Below are positions 44,301-52,818 of a stretch of 64,000 nt of DNA, piece after piece. Made by a program: the position numbers and the translations under genes. This DNA is from an uncultured bacterium (lineage in GTDB: Bacteria > Bacillota_A > Clostridia > Lachnospirales > Lachnospiraceae): assembly GCA_905215045.1 (NCBI GenBank), contig CAJMOO010000001.1, forward strand, positions 18,300-82,299, read 5' to 3'. Below the pieces are notes generated by a model. The model saw only the letters and a program-made list of their open reading frames with translations, had not been told where the DNA came from and ran no database searches. The stretch's first letter is position 1. Each line of letters begins with the position of its first letter.

Positions 44301-46329
44301 CCAGCTGCAGACTTTTGAGGACCAGACATTCTATGGATGTACAAGTTTAAAGAAGATATCTGCAAATGGCATTACAGCGATCAAAAATGAAGTGTTTGCT
44401 GAATGTATTGAATTGTCAGAATTGGCCGGATTTAACAGCTTAGAAACCATAGGCGATCTTGCATTTTATGACTGTCTGTCTGTGGACGCAATTGTACTTC
44501 CTGATAGTGTTTCTAAGATTGGAGAAGAATGCTTTGAAAACTGTTTAAATCTATACAAAATTGTTCTGAATGGAGATATTACAGCAATCAGCCGTTACTG
44601 TTTCTATGGATGCCAAAGTCTGACTACGATTGAAATAAGTGAAAAAACAAAAAATACTTTAAAAGTCATTGGAGCAGAAGCATTTGCTGAATGCAGCACT
44701 CTAAAAAATCCTGATTTTTCGGAGGTTTCTTCTCTGACTTTGATCGGTAAAGGTGCTTTTAAAAATTGTAATGAATTAGTCAGCATAAAACTTCCACAAT
44801 CACTGGAGAAACTGACTACAGATACTTTCTCTGGCTGTAATAATCTTTCTGCTTTGCAGTTAAATTCAGAAAACGTTACAGCGATGGAAGGCAGTGTATT
44901 TGGAGATACAATCCCTCATTATCTTCATATTCTTGTTAATGAATCTGCACTTGATTCTTATCAAACAGCTTATCAGACAACGCTTGATAAAACATATGGC
45001 AGTGGAACAACAAAGAATGTCCTTCGTGTTATTGATCCTAATACAGAATATATCAATGGAATTCGATATGAACTTACAGAAAATGGACGTATTTTAAAAG
45101 AAGCACCGGCGGATTTTGAAGGTGAATTTACTGTTTTAGAGGATACGATCAAAATTGATGATGATGCTTTTAACGGCTGTACCAAAATAACAAAACTTAT
45201 CATTCCTTCAAAAGCGACCGTTGAATTAGGAAAACGTTGTTTTAAAGACTGTACCAGTCTTGAAGGAGTTTATATCTATGGCAATATTCCTTCATGGGAA
45301 GAGGAGACATTTATGGGATGCAGCAGTCTGCAAAAAGCAACGATTGGTACCTCGGTATCCACGATTCCAAGAATCGGAACACGTGCATTTAAAGGATGCA
45401 GCGGATTATCTGCAGAAGCAGCGGTAAGTATTTATGCACTTGTCAATACGATCGGACAGGAAGCCTTTATGGATTGTACCAATCTTCCATCAATTGGATA
45501 TGGAACCAATGGTACATTAGGAGAAGCCAGAGCAGCTCTTCAAATCATCGAAGATTCCGCTTTTTGTAATTGCACGAAGTTAAAAACATTTCTGACAACT
45601 AAATTTTCAGGGGTTACAACGCTGGGAGATTATGTATTTAAAGGATGTTTGTCTATGACAGCTCCATCTCTTGCAGCCTCCGTTACATCCATCGGAAAGG
45701 GATGTTTTATGGATTGTGCGAATCTTAGCTATGTAAGTATTTATGGAGCAATAAAAGAGTATCCAGATGACTGCTTTAAAAATTGTCCAAAATTACAGCG
45801 TACTGGTGGTACAGCACTTGCATTTGCAAGTTTACAAAAGATTGGTGATGGAGCTTATGAAGGATGTACTTCCTTATCATCTGCTACAGCCAGCTGGTAT
45901 CTGGAACGTTATTCAAATCTAAAAGAAATTGGAGATAACGCATTTAAGGGATGTAAAACTCTGCTCGATACAAAGCTTTCAGCAACCGTTACAGCCGTTG
46001 GCAGTCATGCATTTGATGGATGCACGAATATGAAATCCTTAACATTTAAAGGAACCACTCCACCACAAATCGGTGCATTTTCGCCAGAAACAATGGCAGA
46101 TGGATTCCTGTTAAAAGTTCCTGACAGCAAAGAGCAGGATGATAAAGTTTATAAAGACTATTTTGAACGTTTGAAAGATGCTTTGGGAAGCAGCGATAAA
46201 GTATATCCAATCCTTGACTCTGTTTCTGATGGTGCAAAAGACAGGAACACACCACAGGTAACAGAGGAAACAGAAACTGATTTGAATACGGAAGACAATT
46301 CACAAAATAACGAGGAGATAAATAAATGA
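41335..46329 (+). CDS. Giant BspA-type leucine-rich-repeat surface protein
   Basis: 1664 aa. The N-terminus has a basic start and hydrophobic segment (about 15-38) for export. A Ser/Asp/Thr/Asn-rich linker (about 70-205) follows, then an Ig-like domain (about 210-290), then a long region holding at least 22 LRR_5-type units with the pattern F-x-G/D/N/E-C-x-x-L (such as FEGCTF, FKDCTSL, FMGCSSL) between residues 950 and 1565. The end is acidic (TEETETDLNTEDN) with no LPxTG or repeat anchor. BspA-like proteins often mediate binding to host or other cells. The gene ends with an ATGA overlap with the MoxR gene, so display and the AAA machine are translated together. Confidence 0.9.
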   Translation: MGKKRTKREKNFPKHVVTGVAVTSLAFGVLTNAAGFENLFEPQSYKKFEKQLDKKSDYVSGKGKNTDLADQKNPNQKNSGNDLQQAMKLSGDQMKTSSQKSDMNLSSSQNSDNNAQNANTFSVSDTDGTGTVDTNTNPGNSSDTNGNDSSDSQKPGTSDSNQKPSSDNSSDTDDKPSTPDTPSSDDDSKTTTWEEEQLKPKDQEETKYGKITKLTAKITKEEYSMESAFDASDAVVTGTFIKDGKTYTQELPYGGEDGYKISFSTKKVGTHTAVISFGGLTTRAAYKVLQNSAVVNFFVFYNNEYYGAQFNGKLFDFLTEDVQDYLSSLNKIPYTYPCGGTAINLEDMHSRMIAYLLDNQVKESLVKFDGSYPNVNFLEESSDGYLKTMLEGFRFCTDKNLIDSKSYIYYPADTKSWNYAINTKQLVDVMVSVPDDFKIKRVTQSEDDWKSYHADQVLEQYLGTDENLCVPMGVTKVQLTKKPANANVTTLTLPESVNQVDAASIAEYIPSLQEYAYTDPDDSCSISYRNYKIIDGVLYSKDGTTLLSVPAGRTKKLVIPSTVTTLAKGCFKNVSLDKIYFEDSSAPVCLGDTGYHGTIVVPESTYNTACKKYIFAFSNESTNIDFVSEDQQESLYSYDADTNTICKKDDPETLCGVPSDAKGLYSVDSKYKTIEAGAFYGNTSITDIELGRNITKLNNNSLAFSSNISSISSTSSKLQIDANLFGDPSDGAKVPDIKFYVYATDYEHYLKEWSDILDPVYGSETAKGILSTDNGTIIYEDGAKYERYKEGSNTYYRLLKVYENSKTAFKIKDGTTKITNGALDECSKLEILYLPSDLQSFDSELLNNCNALETVINTAPSTKVFLPDASDGSVFNIGVDYQEFTYDDGIVYGKTLDGSYTLLNVPTDYSGLLNLKNNTTKLYNKALSGCTGVDGFNVLDDKALTEIGAYCFEGCTFISFDASKLTNLNLIGKAAFKDCIYLNSIYLPDQLQTFEDQTFYGCTSLKKISANGITAIKNEVFAECIELSELAGFNSLETIGDLAFYDCLSVDAIVLPDSVSKIGEECFENCLNLYKIVLNGDITAISRYCFYGCQSLTTIEISEKTKNTLKVIGAEAFAECSTLKNPDFSEVSSLTLIGKGAFKNCNELVSIKLPQSLEKLTTDTFSGCNNLSALQLNSENVTAMEGSVFGDTIPHYLHILVNESALDSYQTAYQTTLDKTYGSGTTKNVLRVIDPNTEYINGIRYELTENGRILKEAPADFEGEFTVLEDTIKIDDDAFNGCTKITKLIIPSKATVELGKRCFKDCTSLEGVYIYGNIPSWEEETFMGCSSLQKATIGTSVSTIPRIGTRAFKGCSGLSAEAAVSIYALVNTIGQEAFMDCTNLPSIGYGTNGTLGEARAALQIIEDSAFCNCTKLKTFLTTKFSGVTTLGDYVFKGCLSMTAPSLAASVTSIGKGCFMDCANLSYVSIYGAIKEYPDDCFKNCPKLQRTGGTALAFASLQKIGDGAYEGCTSLSSATASWYLERYSNLKEIGDNAFKGCKTLLDTKLSATVTAVGSHAFDGCTNMKSLTFKGTTPPQIGAFSPETMADGFLLKVPDSKEQDDKVYKDYFERLKDALGSSDKVYPILDSVSDGAKDRNTPQVTEETETDLNTEDNSQNNEEINK

Positions 46330-47264
46330 TCATTGAACAATCAGAACAGGTAATGCGAGAAGTAAAAAAGGTTTTTATCGGAAAAGATGAGATCATAGAA
46401 AAAGTTTTAATGACAATCTATGCAGGAGGACATATCCTTCTTGAAGATGCGCCTGGTGTCGGAAAAACTTCTTTAGCACTAGGATTTTCCAGAGCACTTG
46501 GAATCTCATACAAACGTATCCAGTTTACTCCGGATACTATGCCGTCCGATATTACAGGATTTAGTATTTATAACAAAAATACGGGAGATCTTGAATATAA
46601 ACCAGGAGCTGCAAATTGTCATTTGCTTCTGGGAGATGAAATTAACCGTACATCACCGAAAACCCAGTCTGCATTGCTCGAGGTAATGGAAGAAGGAAGT
46701 GTAACTGTCGATGGTATCACTCATGTCCTTCCAAAACCATTTATCTGTATTGCCACACAGAACCATTATGGATCTGTCGGAACTCAGGCTCTGCCGGAAT
46801 CACAGTTAGACCGTTTTATGGTACGCTTAAGCATTGGCTATCCCGGCCGTGACAGTCAGGTTGAGATTCTTAAAAAACGTCGTGGTATCGGTGATATGGA
46901 TAAAGTACAGGCAAAAATGAACGAGGACGATATCAAAGAGATTCAGGGATATTTATATTCCATTACGATAACGGACGAAATTTTTTATTATATTACAGAT
47001 CTCTGTGAAGCCACAAGACATTCTCAAATGGTTGAATTAGGAGTAAGTCCTCGTGGCGTTCAGGCTTTGACACAGCTGGTACGTGCCAGAGCTGTTCTAA
47101 AAGAACGTGATTATGTGATTCCAGAAGATGTCCAGGCTGTATTTATTGATGTCTGCGCACATCGTCTGGTGATGAAACCGCAGGCAAAGATCGAAGGAAT
47201 CACTGCTGTAGATGTATTAACGAACATCTTAAAAGAAGTAAAAGCACCATTATTAAGAGGATGA
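46326..47264 (+). CDS. MoxR-family AAA+ ATPase
   Basis: 312 aa. Walker A EDAPGVGKTSLA, Walker B LLGDEINR, sensor 1 IATQNHYGSVGTQ and an arginine-finger region (LPESQLDRFMVRL) show an active ATPase. MoxR proteins act as chaperones that remodel or insert cofactors into other proteins, commonly beside DUF58 and transglutaminase-type genes, as here. It overlaps the LRR gene (ATGA) and precedes the DUF58 gene by 18 bp. Confidence 0.93.
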   Translation: MIIEQSEQVMREVKKVFIGKDEIIEKVLMTIYAGGHILLEDAPGVGKTSLALGFSRALGISYKRIQFTPDTMPSDITGFSIYNKNTGDLEYKPGAANCHLLLGDEINRTSPKTQSALLEVMEEGSVTVDGITHVLPKPFICIATQNHYGSVGTQALPESQLDRFMVRLSIGYPGRDSQVEILKKRRGIGDMDKVQAKMNEDDIKEIQGYLYSITITDEIFYYITDLCEATRHSQMVELGVSPRGVQALTQLVRARAVLKERDYVIPEDVQAVFIDVCAHRLVMKPQAKIEGITAVDVLTNILKEVKAPLLRG

Positions 47265-47282
47265 GAGGAATCTTAGAACATT

Positions 47283-48458
47283 ATGAAAAATCATAGAATC
47301 TGTTATGGAGTTTTATGTCTTATCTCTTTATTTACATATATCATAGTAAATAATTATATTTCTCTTGCCTTTTTTGCGGTCTTAATGATATTTCCGATCG
47401 CATCATTTGCAACACAGAAATTTGCCATTCAGAGTTTTTCGCTTGATATACAGGCAAAGACAAGCTGTTATGTAAATCAGGAGCTGCCGATTAAGATAGA
47501 AATTCAAAAGAAAAACTCAATATTAGCTGGTCCGGTTTTTGTTCATCTGGTGTTTGAAAATATTCTGTATGGAAGCAAATACAAACCAATAATTATTTTA
47601 CAGCCTTCCGAGAAGAAGAACATGCAGTTTACTTATCCTTTGCATATGAAGGACTGTGGAAACACCAAAATTTCTGTTGAATCTGTCAACTGTATGGATC
47701 TGCTTGGCCTTTTCCAGACAAAACACCATGTTTCCAAAGTTCTGGAAGTTCTTGTGTATCCTGTTCAAATCCAGTTAAATACTCTGCTTCAGAGAAAGCC
47801 GGAGACGATCACGGATGGAGAACTATATGATTATGCGAAACATGGTCAGGATGTAAATGAAGTGTCCGGACTTAGAGATTACACAGAAGGTGATACACCG
47901 AGAAGTATTCACTGGAAACTTTCCAGTAAACTTGATAATCTTGTCGTACGTGAATTTGGATATCCTTCAAATTACAATACCTTGATTCTTTACCAGATGG
48001 CAAAGACTGTAAATGGTGTAACCATTTCGAACAACTTAAACAATGCTGTGTTATCTTTATGTGCATCATTAAGTTATTCAGTTCTTGAGAAGAATCTTGA
48101 ACATCAGGTTGGATGTATGTTTCAGGGTGAACTCCATTCAAATCCCGTAACATCGCTTGCAACTTACGATCAGATGGTTCTAAATCTTTTATGCAGCCCA
48201 ATTGAAGACAATACACACAGTAATGATATGGTTTATCAGATTTTACACGGAAATCTGACTGCAGAATACACAAAGATCATCTACATTACACCAGAGTATG
48301 ATGAAAGTTCTATCCGACAACTTGCAAGATCGGTGGATCTTACGATCATTCAGCTTGTAGAAGGAAAACTTCCTGAATACATTAATGCAAACGGATACTC
48401 TGTTACATCGATCAATATCGATGATTATGAGGAAAAAACACATAATATTTCTATATAA
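47283..48458 (+). CDS. DUF58-domain membrane protein
   Basis: 391 aa. Two adjacent hydrophobic segments lie at about 7-45, then a beta-rich middle and the DUF58 core RDYTEGDTPRSIHWKLSSKL followed by VREFGYP, the family signature. The C-terminal half has a vWA-like fold without clear metal-binding residues. It is the usual partner of MoxR, probably the target or adaptor at the membrane. Tight spacing on both sides. Confidence 0.87.
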   Translation: MKNHRICYGVLCLISLFTYIIVNNYISLAFFAVLMIFPIASFATQKFAIQSFSLDIQAKTSCYVNQELPIKIEIQKKNSILAGPVFVHLVFENILYGSKYKPIIILQPSEKKNMQFTYPLHMKDCGNTKISVESVNCMDLLGLFQTKHHVSKVLEVLVYPVQIQLNTLLQRKPETITDGELYDYAKHGQDVNEVSGLRDYTEGDTPRSIHWKLSSKLDNLVVREFGYPSNYNTLILYQMAKTVNGVTISNNLNNAVLSLCASLSYSVLEKNLEHQVGCMFQGELHSNPVTSLATYDQMVLNLLCSPIEDNTHSNDMVYQILHGNLTAEYTKIIYITPEYDESSIRQLARSVDLTIIQLVEGKLPEYINANGYSVTSINIDDYEEKTHNISI

Positions 48459-48472
48459 GAAAGACTACACAT

Positions 48473-50791
48473 ATGAAAAAAAAGAACAAAAAATTTGTCT
48501 ATCTCACTGCAGATGGACAGAAAGCACAATATTATAAAACTTCCGGTTATGAGCTTATTCGCCTGATGATCTTGTTATTAACGATGTTATTGTCATTACA
48601 AGATCTCATGTATTCAAAAACATGCCTGATCTTTGCTGTTATTGTTGGATTTATGGTTTTGATTATCAGACAGATGTCTCTGACCTCCATGCTATGGACA
48701 AAACGAATTGATTTCTTGTTATATCTTGCAGGACTGGTTTGTCTGGCTATATCAAATCTTTCTCTGATTCAGGCGATTTTTGACCTTATGAACCGCTGCA
48801 TCATTTTATGTAATGTAAGATTTGATCTGTCTCTGGATCGTTTTGCCGCAGATGCAAGAGCCGCATTTGGTTCTATTATTTTATGGGGACTGATTGCTGG
48901 CATCATGGCAAGCTTTATTTTCCGTCAGGCTAAGCAGCGCAAGCTCTATGGAACTTTATTATTCCTTGTAGTTACTGTTATCTTTGGACTGATTCTTGGA
49001 ACATCCAGTATGGTTCTCCCTGTTTTTCTGGCACTGATCAGTATTTCAAATATATTTGTATATGACTGTATTCCAAATCGGGAACTCAATGGTCGTTTCT
49101 TTATCTGCAGATGTCTGTCTTTGTTTCTTATGATCTGTCTGCTGTTTATAAGTTCCTTTTATAAACCTTCACAGAATTTACAAGACTGGAAAGATGATGC
49201 CAGCCACAAAATAGAAGAAGTGCGTTATGGAAAGGATTCTCTTCCAAAAGGAGAGTTTTCCAAAGCTGATAAGCTTTTAAACGGGAAAGAAAAACGTTTG
49301 ACTATTGAGATCGACCAGCCACAGGAACTTTACCTCAAAGGATTTGTCGGCGGTTCTTATATGGGGGATCAATGGACAATGTTATCAAACGATCATTTTG
49401 AAGGAGATTATGAAGGAATCTTAAACTGGCTTGCGCAAAAGGATTTTGATCCGCTGATGCAGTATGCTTCTTACGAAAAAATCAATGCAAAGCAATCCAA
49501 ACATCAGTTTACAACAACAAAGATCAACATCACAAATGAAGGAGCTTACCGCAAATACCTGTATCTCCCAATGACGTTGTCTTCCCTTGATGCTTTTCGT
49601 GTTTCATCTGACAGGGACTGGAACATTGATTCAAAACGTCTGTTTGGAACATCTGCTTATAAATTCCAGACCGTTCATTATACACAGGATTTAATCGATG
49701 CAACTGCAGCCTCCTGGCTTTCAAATACATCGAATACGTCCCAGAAAAACTATCAGCAGGCGGAATCTGTGTATAACAAATTTGTAAATGATTCTTATAA
49801 AGATATCGATTCATCCTTGAAAAAAATAATAAAAACAACCTTTTTCAAAGATACTCAAAAAATGGATTTTAAAGAAACAACAACCAGAATCCGTCTGATT
49901 TTACGCCAGAAGATAACGTATTCTCAAAGGCCTCAAAATTATCAGGCACAAAAGGACTATGTTACATGGCTGTTAGAAGATGCCAAAGAAGGAAATGCCG
50001 TATCTTACGCAACAACTGCAGTTATGGCCTACCGAAGTGCCGGATATCCTGCTAGATACGTGGAAGGATATCATTTGTCAAAAGCTGATGCCGATCAGCT
50101 GTCCAAAGATCACAAACATAAAGCTTTTTTGACAACACAGAATGCTCATGCATGGGTTGAAGTTTACCGAAGTGGTATCGGATGGATTCCTGTCGAGGTT
50201 GTCCCTGGAATGTATACTGAAACATATTCTACACAGACTGTTCAGGGCAAACCTTCTTACCAGTTAAAATCCAAGAAGGATAAATCCGGTATAAATACAG
50301 AGCATGGAAAATCCGGTAAAGCAAAAACAAAAGAGAAGAAGAAGACAGCATCCAATTTTACAGTAAAATATGTCACAACAACACTTTTGATCATGTTGTA
50401 TCTTATTTTGATTCTCTATCTTATATTAGAACTGCAACGCATGATCCGTCTGTATTTCTGGAATAAAAGCCATGACAATTTGATACCAGCAAATGATTGT
50501 GCAGATATTTTAGAACAGTTTTGGAAATTATCTAAGATCAAAGGTGATTACAGTCATCCTTTCAGTTTAGAGCCAGCGATCCTTGCTGTATACCCACAGG
50601 TAGACGCTCTTGAATATCGAAGAGCCGTCGAACTGATTCAGAAATCCCGCTTTGGTGGTAAAACTTTAAAAATATATGAACAGCATACATTAACTTGTTT
50701 TGTTCATAAAATTTCACATTTATTATGGTTAAAGCAATCAATTTTTGGTAAAATTGCATTAAGATATATTTATATCATACCAAAGAGATAA
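48473..50791 (+). CDS. Membrane protein with transglutaminase-like domain (catalytic Cys replaced)
   Basis: 772 aa. About six to seven N-terminal membrane helices (25-235), an outer region with a transglutaminase-like fold (about 430-600), a further helix (about 643-663) and a cytoplasmic tail. Typical members read GYC or GFC at the catalytic Cys, but here the text is KEGNAVSYATTAVMAYRSAG, so the Cys position is Ala509. The His (QNAHAWVEVY) and an acidic residue after it (GWIPVEVVPG) are kept. The fold is probably kept for binding, not for cross-linking. It belongs to the MoxR-DUF58 set. Confidence 0.86.
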   Translation: MKKKNKKFVYLTADGQKAQYYKTSGYELIRLMILLLTMLLSLQDLMYSKTCLIFAVIVGFMVLIIRQMSLTSMLWTKRIDFLLYLAGLVCLAISNLSLIQAIFDLMNRCIILCNVRFDLSLDRFAADARAAFGSIILWGLIAGIMASFIFRQAKQRKLYGTLLFLVVTVIFGLILGTSSMVLPVFLALISISNIFVYDCIPNRELNGRFFICRCLSLFLMICLLFISSFYKPSQNLQDWKDDASHKIEEVRYGKDSLPKGEFSKADKLLNGKEKRLTIEIDQPQELYLKGFVGGSYMGDQWTMLSNDHFEGDYEGILNWLAQKDFDPLMQYASYEKINAKQSKHQFTTTKINITNEGAYRKYLYLPMTLSSLDAFRVSSDRDWNIDSKRLFGTSAYKFQTVHYTQDLIDATAASWLSNTSNTSQKNYQQAESVYNKFVNDSYKDIDSSLKKIIKTTFFKDTQKMDFKETTTRIRLILRQKITYSQRPQNYQAQKDYVTWLLEDAKEGNAVSYATTAVMAYRSAGYPARYVEGYHLSKADADQLSKDHKHKAFLTTQNAHAWVEVYRSGIGWIPVEVVPGMYTETYSTQTVQGKPSYQLKSKKDKSGINTEHGKSGKAKTKEKKKTASNFTVKYVTTTLLIMLYLILILYLILELQRMIRLYFWNKSHDNLIPANDCADILEQFWKLSKIKGDYSHPFSLEPAILAVYPQVDALEYRRAVELIQKSRFGGKTLKIYEQHTLTCFVHKISHLLWLKQSIFGKIALRYIYIIPKR

Positions 50792-50813
50792 TAAAAAACA
50801 GGAGTAACTTATT

Positions 50814-52304
50814 ATGCCAGTATTTGATTTTAGTAACGATACAACTAAGAAACAAGAAGAAGTCGTTTGTACTTATACAACCTTTTCTTCAAATGAAGAC
50901 CACGCAACCATTGAATGTCCGATTCTCATTCTTTCCAACAAACAAAAGGACTGGGCACATCATTCCTGCGGTGTATTTTCAAATCAGGACAAACAGACAG
51001 CCTTTGAGTTTGAAGAAGAAGAAGAAGGTACTGTCATTTCTGATATTTTACGAATCGATGCCCGTTTTGTAAGTCTGATCAAATGGCTTGGAGAAAATCA
51101 CATCCATGTGCGCCTGTCTGGAGAAAATACTTCCGAAGGTTATTGTGTATACAAGATTCGAGAGATCGCATTTGGCGGTGGTACAAAATTATCTGCAGAA
51201 GATGGTTTTCTTCAATTTATGATCGAACGATTATTCCAAAGTGATGCCCCAGAAGATACGCCTTCTGAAGAGAATCAGGATGAAATGGGTGACGACATGA
51301 AACTCACAAGTATTCAGAGCATTACTGATTTTATGACATGTGCTGGCCGCACACTGCCGGATAATATTCGATTATGGGCAAGACGAAATCTTGCCGTTGC
51401 ACGTTCTCATGAAGTTTCACAGGAAGAGAGAAGACACGCCCAGCGTGCACTATCAATCATGATGAACATTCAGTGGAAGAGTGATTATTTTAAAGCAATC
51501 GATCCTGATGAAGCCAGAAAGATCCTTGATGAAGAACTTTATGGTATGGAACGTGTCAAACAAAGAATTATTGAAACGATCATTCAGATCAACCGTACAC
51601 ATACATTGCCAGCATACGGACTGTTATTAGTAGGACCTGCCGGAACTGGAAAATCTCAGATCGCATATGCCGTTGCAAGAATCTTAAAACTTCCATGGAC
51701 AACGCTTGATATGAGTTCGATCAATGATCCGGAACAGCTTACCGGAAGTTCCAGAATTTATGCAAATGCAAAGCCTGGAATCATTATGGATGCATTTTCC
51801 ATGGCAGGAGAGTCAAACCTCGTATTTATCATCAACGAGCTAGATAAAGCAAACTCTGGAAAAGGAAATGGAAATCCTGCAGATGTATTATTGACATTGC
51901 TTGATAACCTTGGATTTACAGACAACTATATGGAATGTATGATCCCGACAGTCGGTGTTTATCCAATCGCCACAGCGAATGAAAAAGATCAGATCAGTGC
52001 ACCTTTGATGTCTCGTTTTGCGGTCATTGATATTCCTGATTATACACCAGAGGAGAAGAAGGCTATTTTCTCAAGATTTGCACTTCCAAAGATCTTAAAA
52101 CGTATGGGATTAAAAGATAATGAATGTATTATGACAGATGAAGCATTAGATACTGTAATTGAGTTGTATTCTGAAACAACCGGAATCAGGGATTTAGAAC
52201 AGGCGGCTGAACATATTGCAGCCAATGCATTATATCAGATTGAAGTTCATCATGTATCCAGTGTGACATTTGATGGCAAAATGGTAAGAGATTTATTATT
52301 ATAA
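50814..52304 (+). CDS. Lon-like AAA+ ATPase without a protease domain
   Basis: 496 aa. The N-terminal 230 residues are of unknown fold with helical elements. The ATPase module begins LLLVGPAGTGKSQIAYAVARIL (Walker A, Lys about 279) and continues VFIINELDKANSG, where the Walker B Asp is Asn341 before Glu342. PADVLLTLLDNLGF, IATANEKDQISAPLMSRFAVIDIPDYTPEEK and IRDLEQAAEHIAANALYQIE match Lon's order. No Ser-Lys protease part follows. It is a probable remodelling or unfolding factor; the Asn at Walker B may slow hydrolysis. It is the last gene of the block, 22 bp after the previous one. Confidence 0.87.
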   Translation: MPVFDFSNDTTKKQEEVVCTYTTFSSNEDHATIECPILILSNKQKDWAHHSCGVFSNQDKQTAFEFEEEEEGTVISDILRIDARFVSLIKWLGENHIHVRLSGENTSEGYCVYKIREIAFGGGTKLSAEDGFLQFMIERLFQSDAPEDTPSEENQDEMGDDMKLTSIQSITDFMTCAGRTLPDNIRLWARRNLAVARSHEVSQEERRHAQRALSIMMNIQWKSDYFKAIDPDEARKILDEELYGMERVKQRIIETIIQINRTHTLPAYGLLLVGPAGTGKSQIAYAVARILKLPWTTLDMSSINDPEQLTGSSRIYANAKPGIIMDAFSMAGESNLVFIINELDKANSGKGNGNPADVLLTLLDNLGFTDNYMECMIPTVGVYPIATANEKDQISAPLMSRFAVIDIPDYTPEEKKAIFSRFALPKILKRMGLKDNECIMTDEALDTVIELYSETTGIRDLEQAAEHIAANALYQIEVHHVSSVTFDGKMVRDLLL

Positions 52305-52323
52305 TAGAATAGAATACACATAT

Positions 52324-52353
52324 TTGACGAAGTATCAAAATTAATGGTATAGT
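52324..52353 (+). promoter_or_regulatory. Promoter for the 51-aa membrane peptide
   Basis: TTGACG (52324-52329), 18-bp spacer, TATAGT (52348-52353). Confidence 0.6.
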
Positions 52354-52400
52354 AAATACCAGACATAACAAATAATCAAAAACCAAACGGAGGTTATGAT

Positions 52401-52556
52401 ATGGACATGGAAAAAATCTATTTAACTATGAAACGTACTGGAGCCGGCAACATCGTTCTTGGAATCTTATCCATTTGTTTAGGACTTGCATCAGGAATCA
52501 TGCTGATCGTAACTGGTGCGAATCTGTTAAAGAAAAAGAAGCATCTTAGTTTTTAA
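52401..52556 (+). CDS. Small single-helix membrane protein (51 aa)
   Basis: ATG at 52401 with GGAGG seven bases ahead. A membrane helix (about residues 17-43, NIVLGILSICLGLASGIMLI followed by VTGANLL) and a basic end KKKKHLSF. Own promoter and terminator show it is a true gene. It could be a small regulator of the envelope or a type I toxin-like peptide, but I see no antisense RNA or toxin motif. Function unknown. Confidence 0.72.
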   Translation: MDMEKIYLTMKRTGAGNIVLGILSICLGLASGIMLIVTGANLLKKKKHLSF

Positions 52557-52590
52557 GTCTTGATCTGAATTTATTTGAACATTATTGAAG

Positions 52591-52628
52591 AGGAACATTT
52601 TAGATTTTATTTTAAAGTGTTCCTTTTT
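52591..52628 (+). terminator. Terminator after the 51-aa gene
   Basis: AGGAACA (52591-52597) pairs with TGTTCCT (52618-52624) plus inner A/T pairs, then T-run. Confidence 0.75.
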
Positions 52629-52742
52629 ATTTTTGTAAAAAGTAAGATTTCTTGATTTGCATATAGAAAGAGAGGTTTCTTATCCGAGATCAATCTATAC
52701 GCAAAATACCGATTTAAATTATAGATTGGTAAAAAAGAATAT

Positions 52743-52767
52743 AGAAGCCGGTAAAAATCCGGCTTCT
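52743..52767. terminator. Hairpin near the 3' end of feoB
   Basis: AGAAGCCGG-N7-CCGGCTTCT, 9-bp perfect stem, with A/T tracts on both sides; it can end feoB on the minus strand. Confidence 0.72.
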
Positions 52768-52818
52768 CTCGGTATTTTTATGAATTTACACTCTTTGTAG
52801 ATTTATTTTAATTTTGTT

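Noticed and set aside
41335..46329. Tandem repeat or CRISPR-like array suspected in the LRR gene
   Set aside because: The repeats are at protein level (F-x-x-C-x-x-L) with diverged DNA; there is no constant repeat and spacer pattern.
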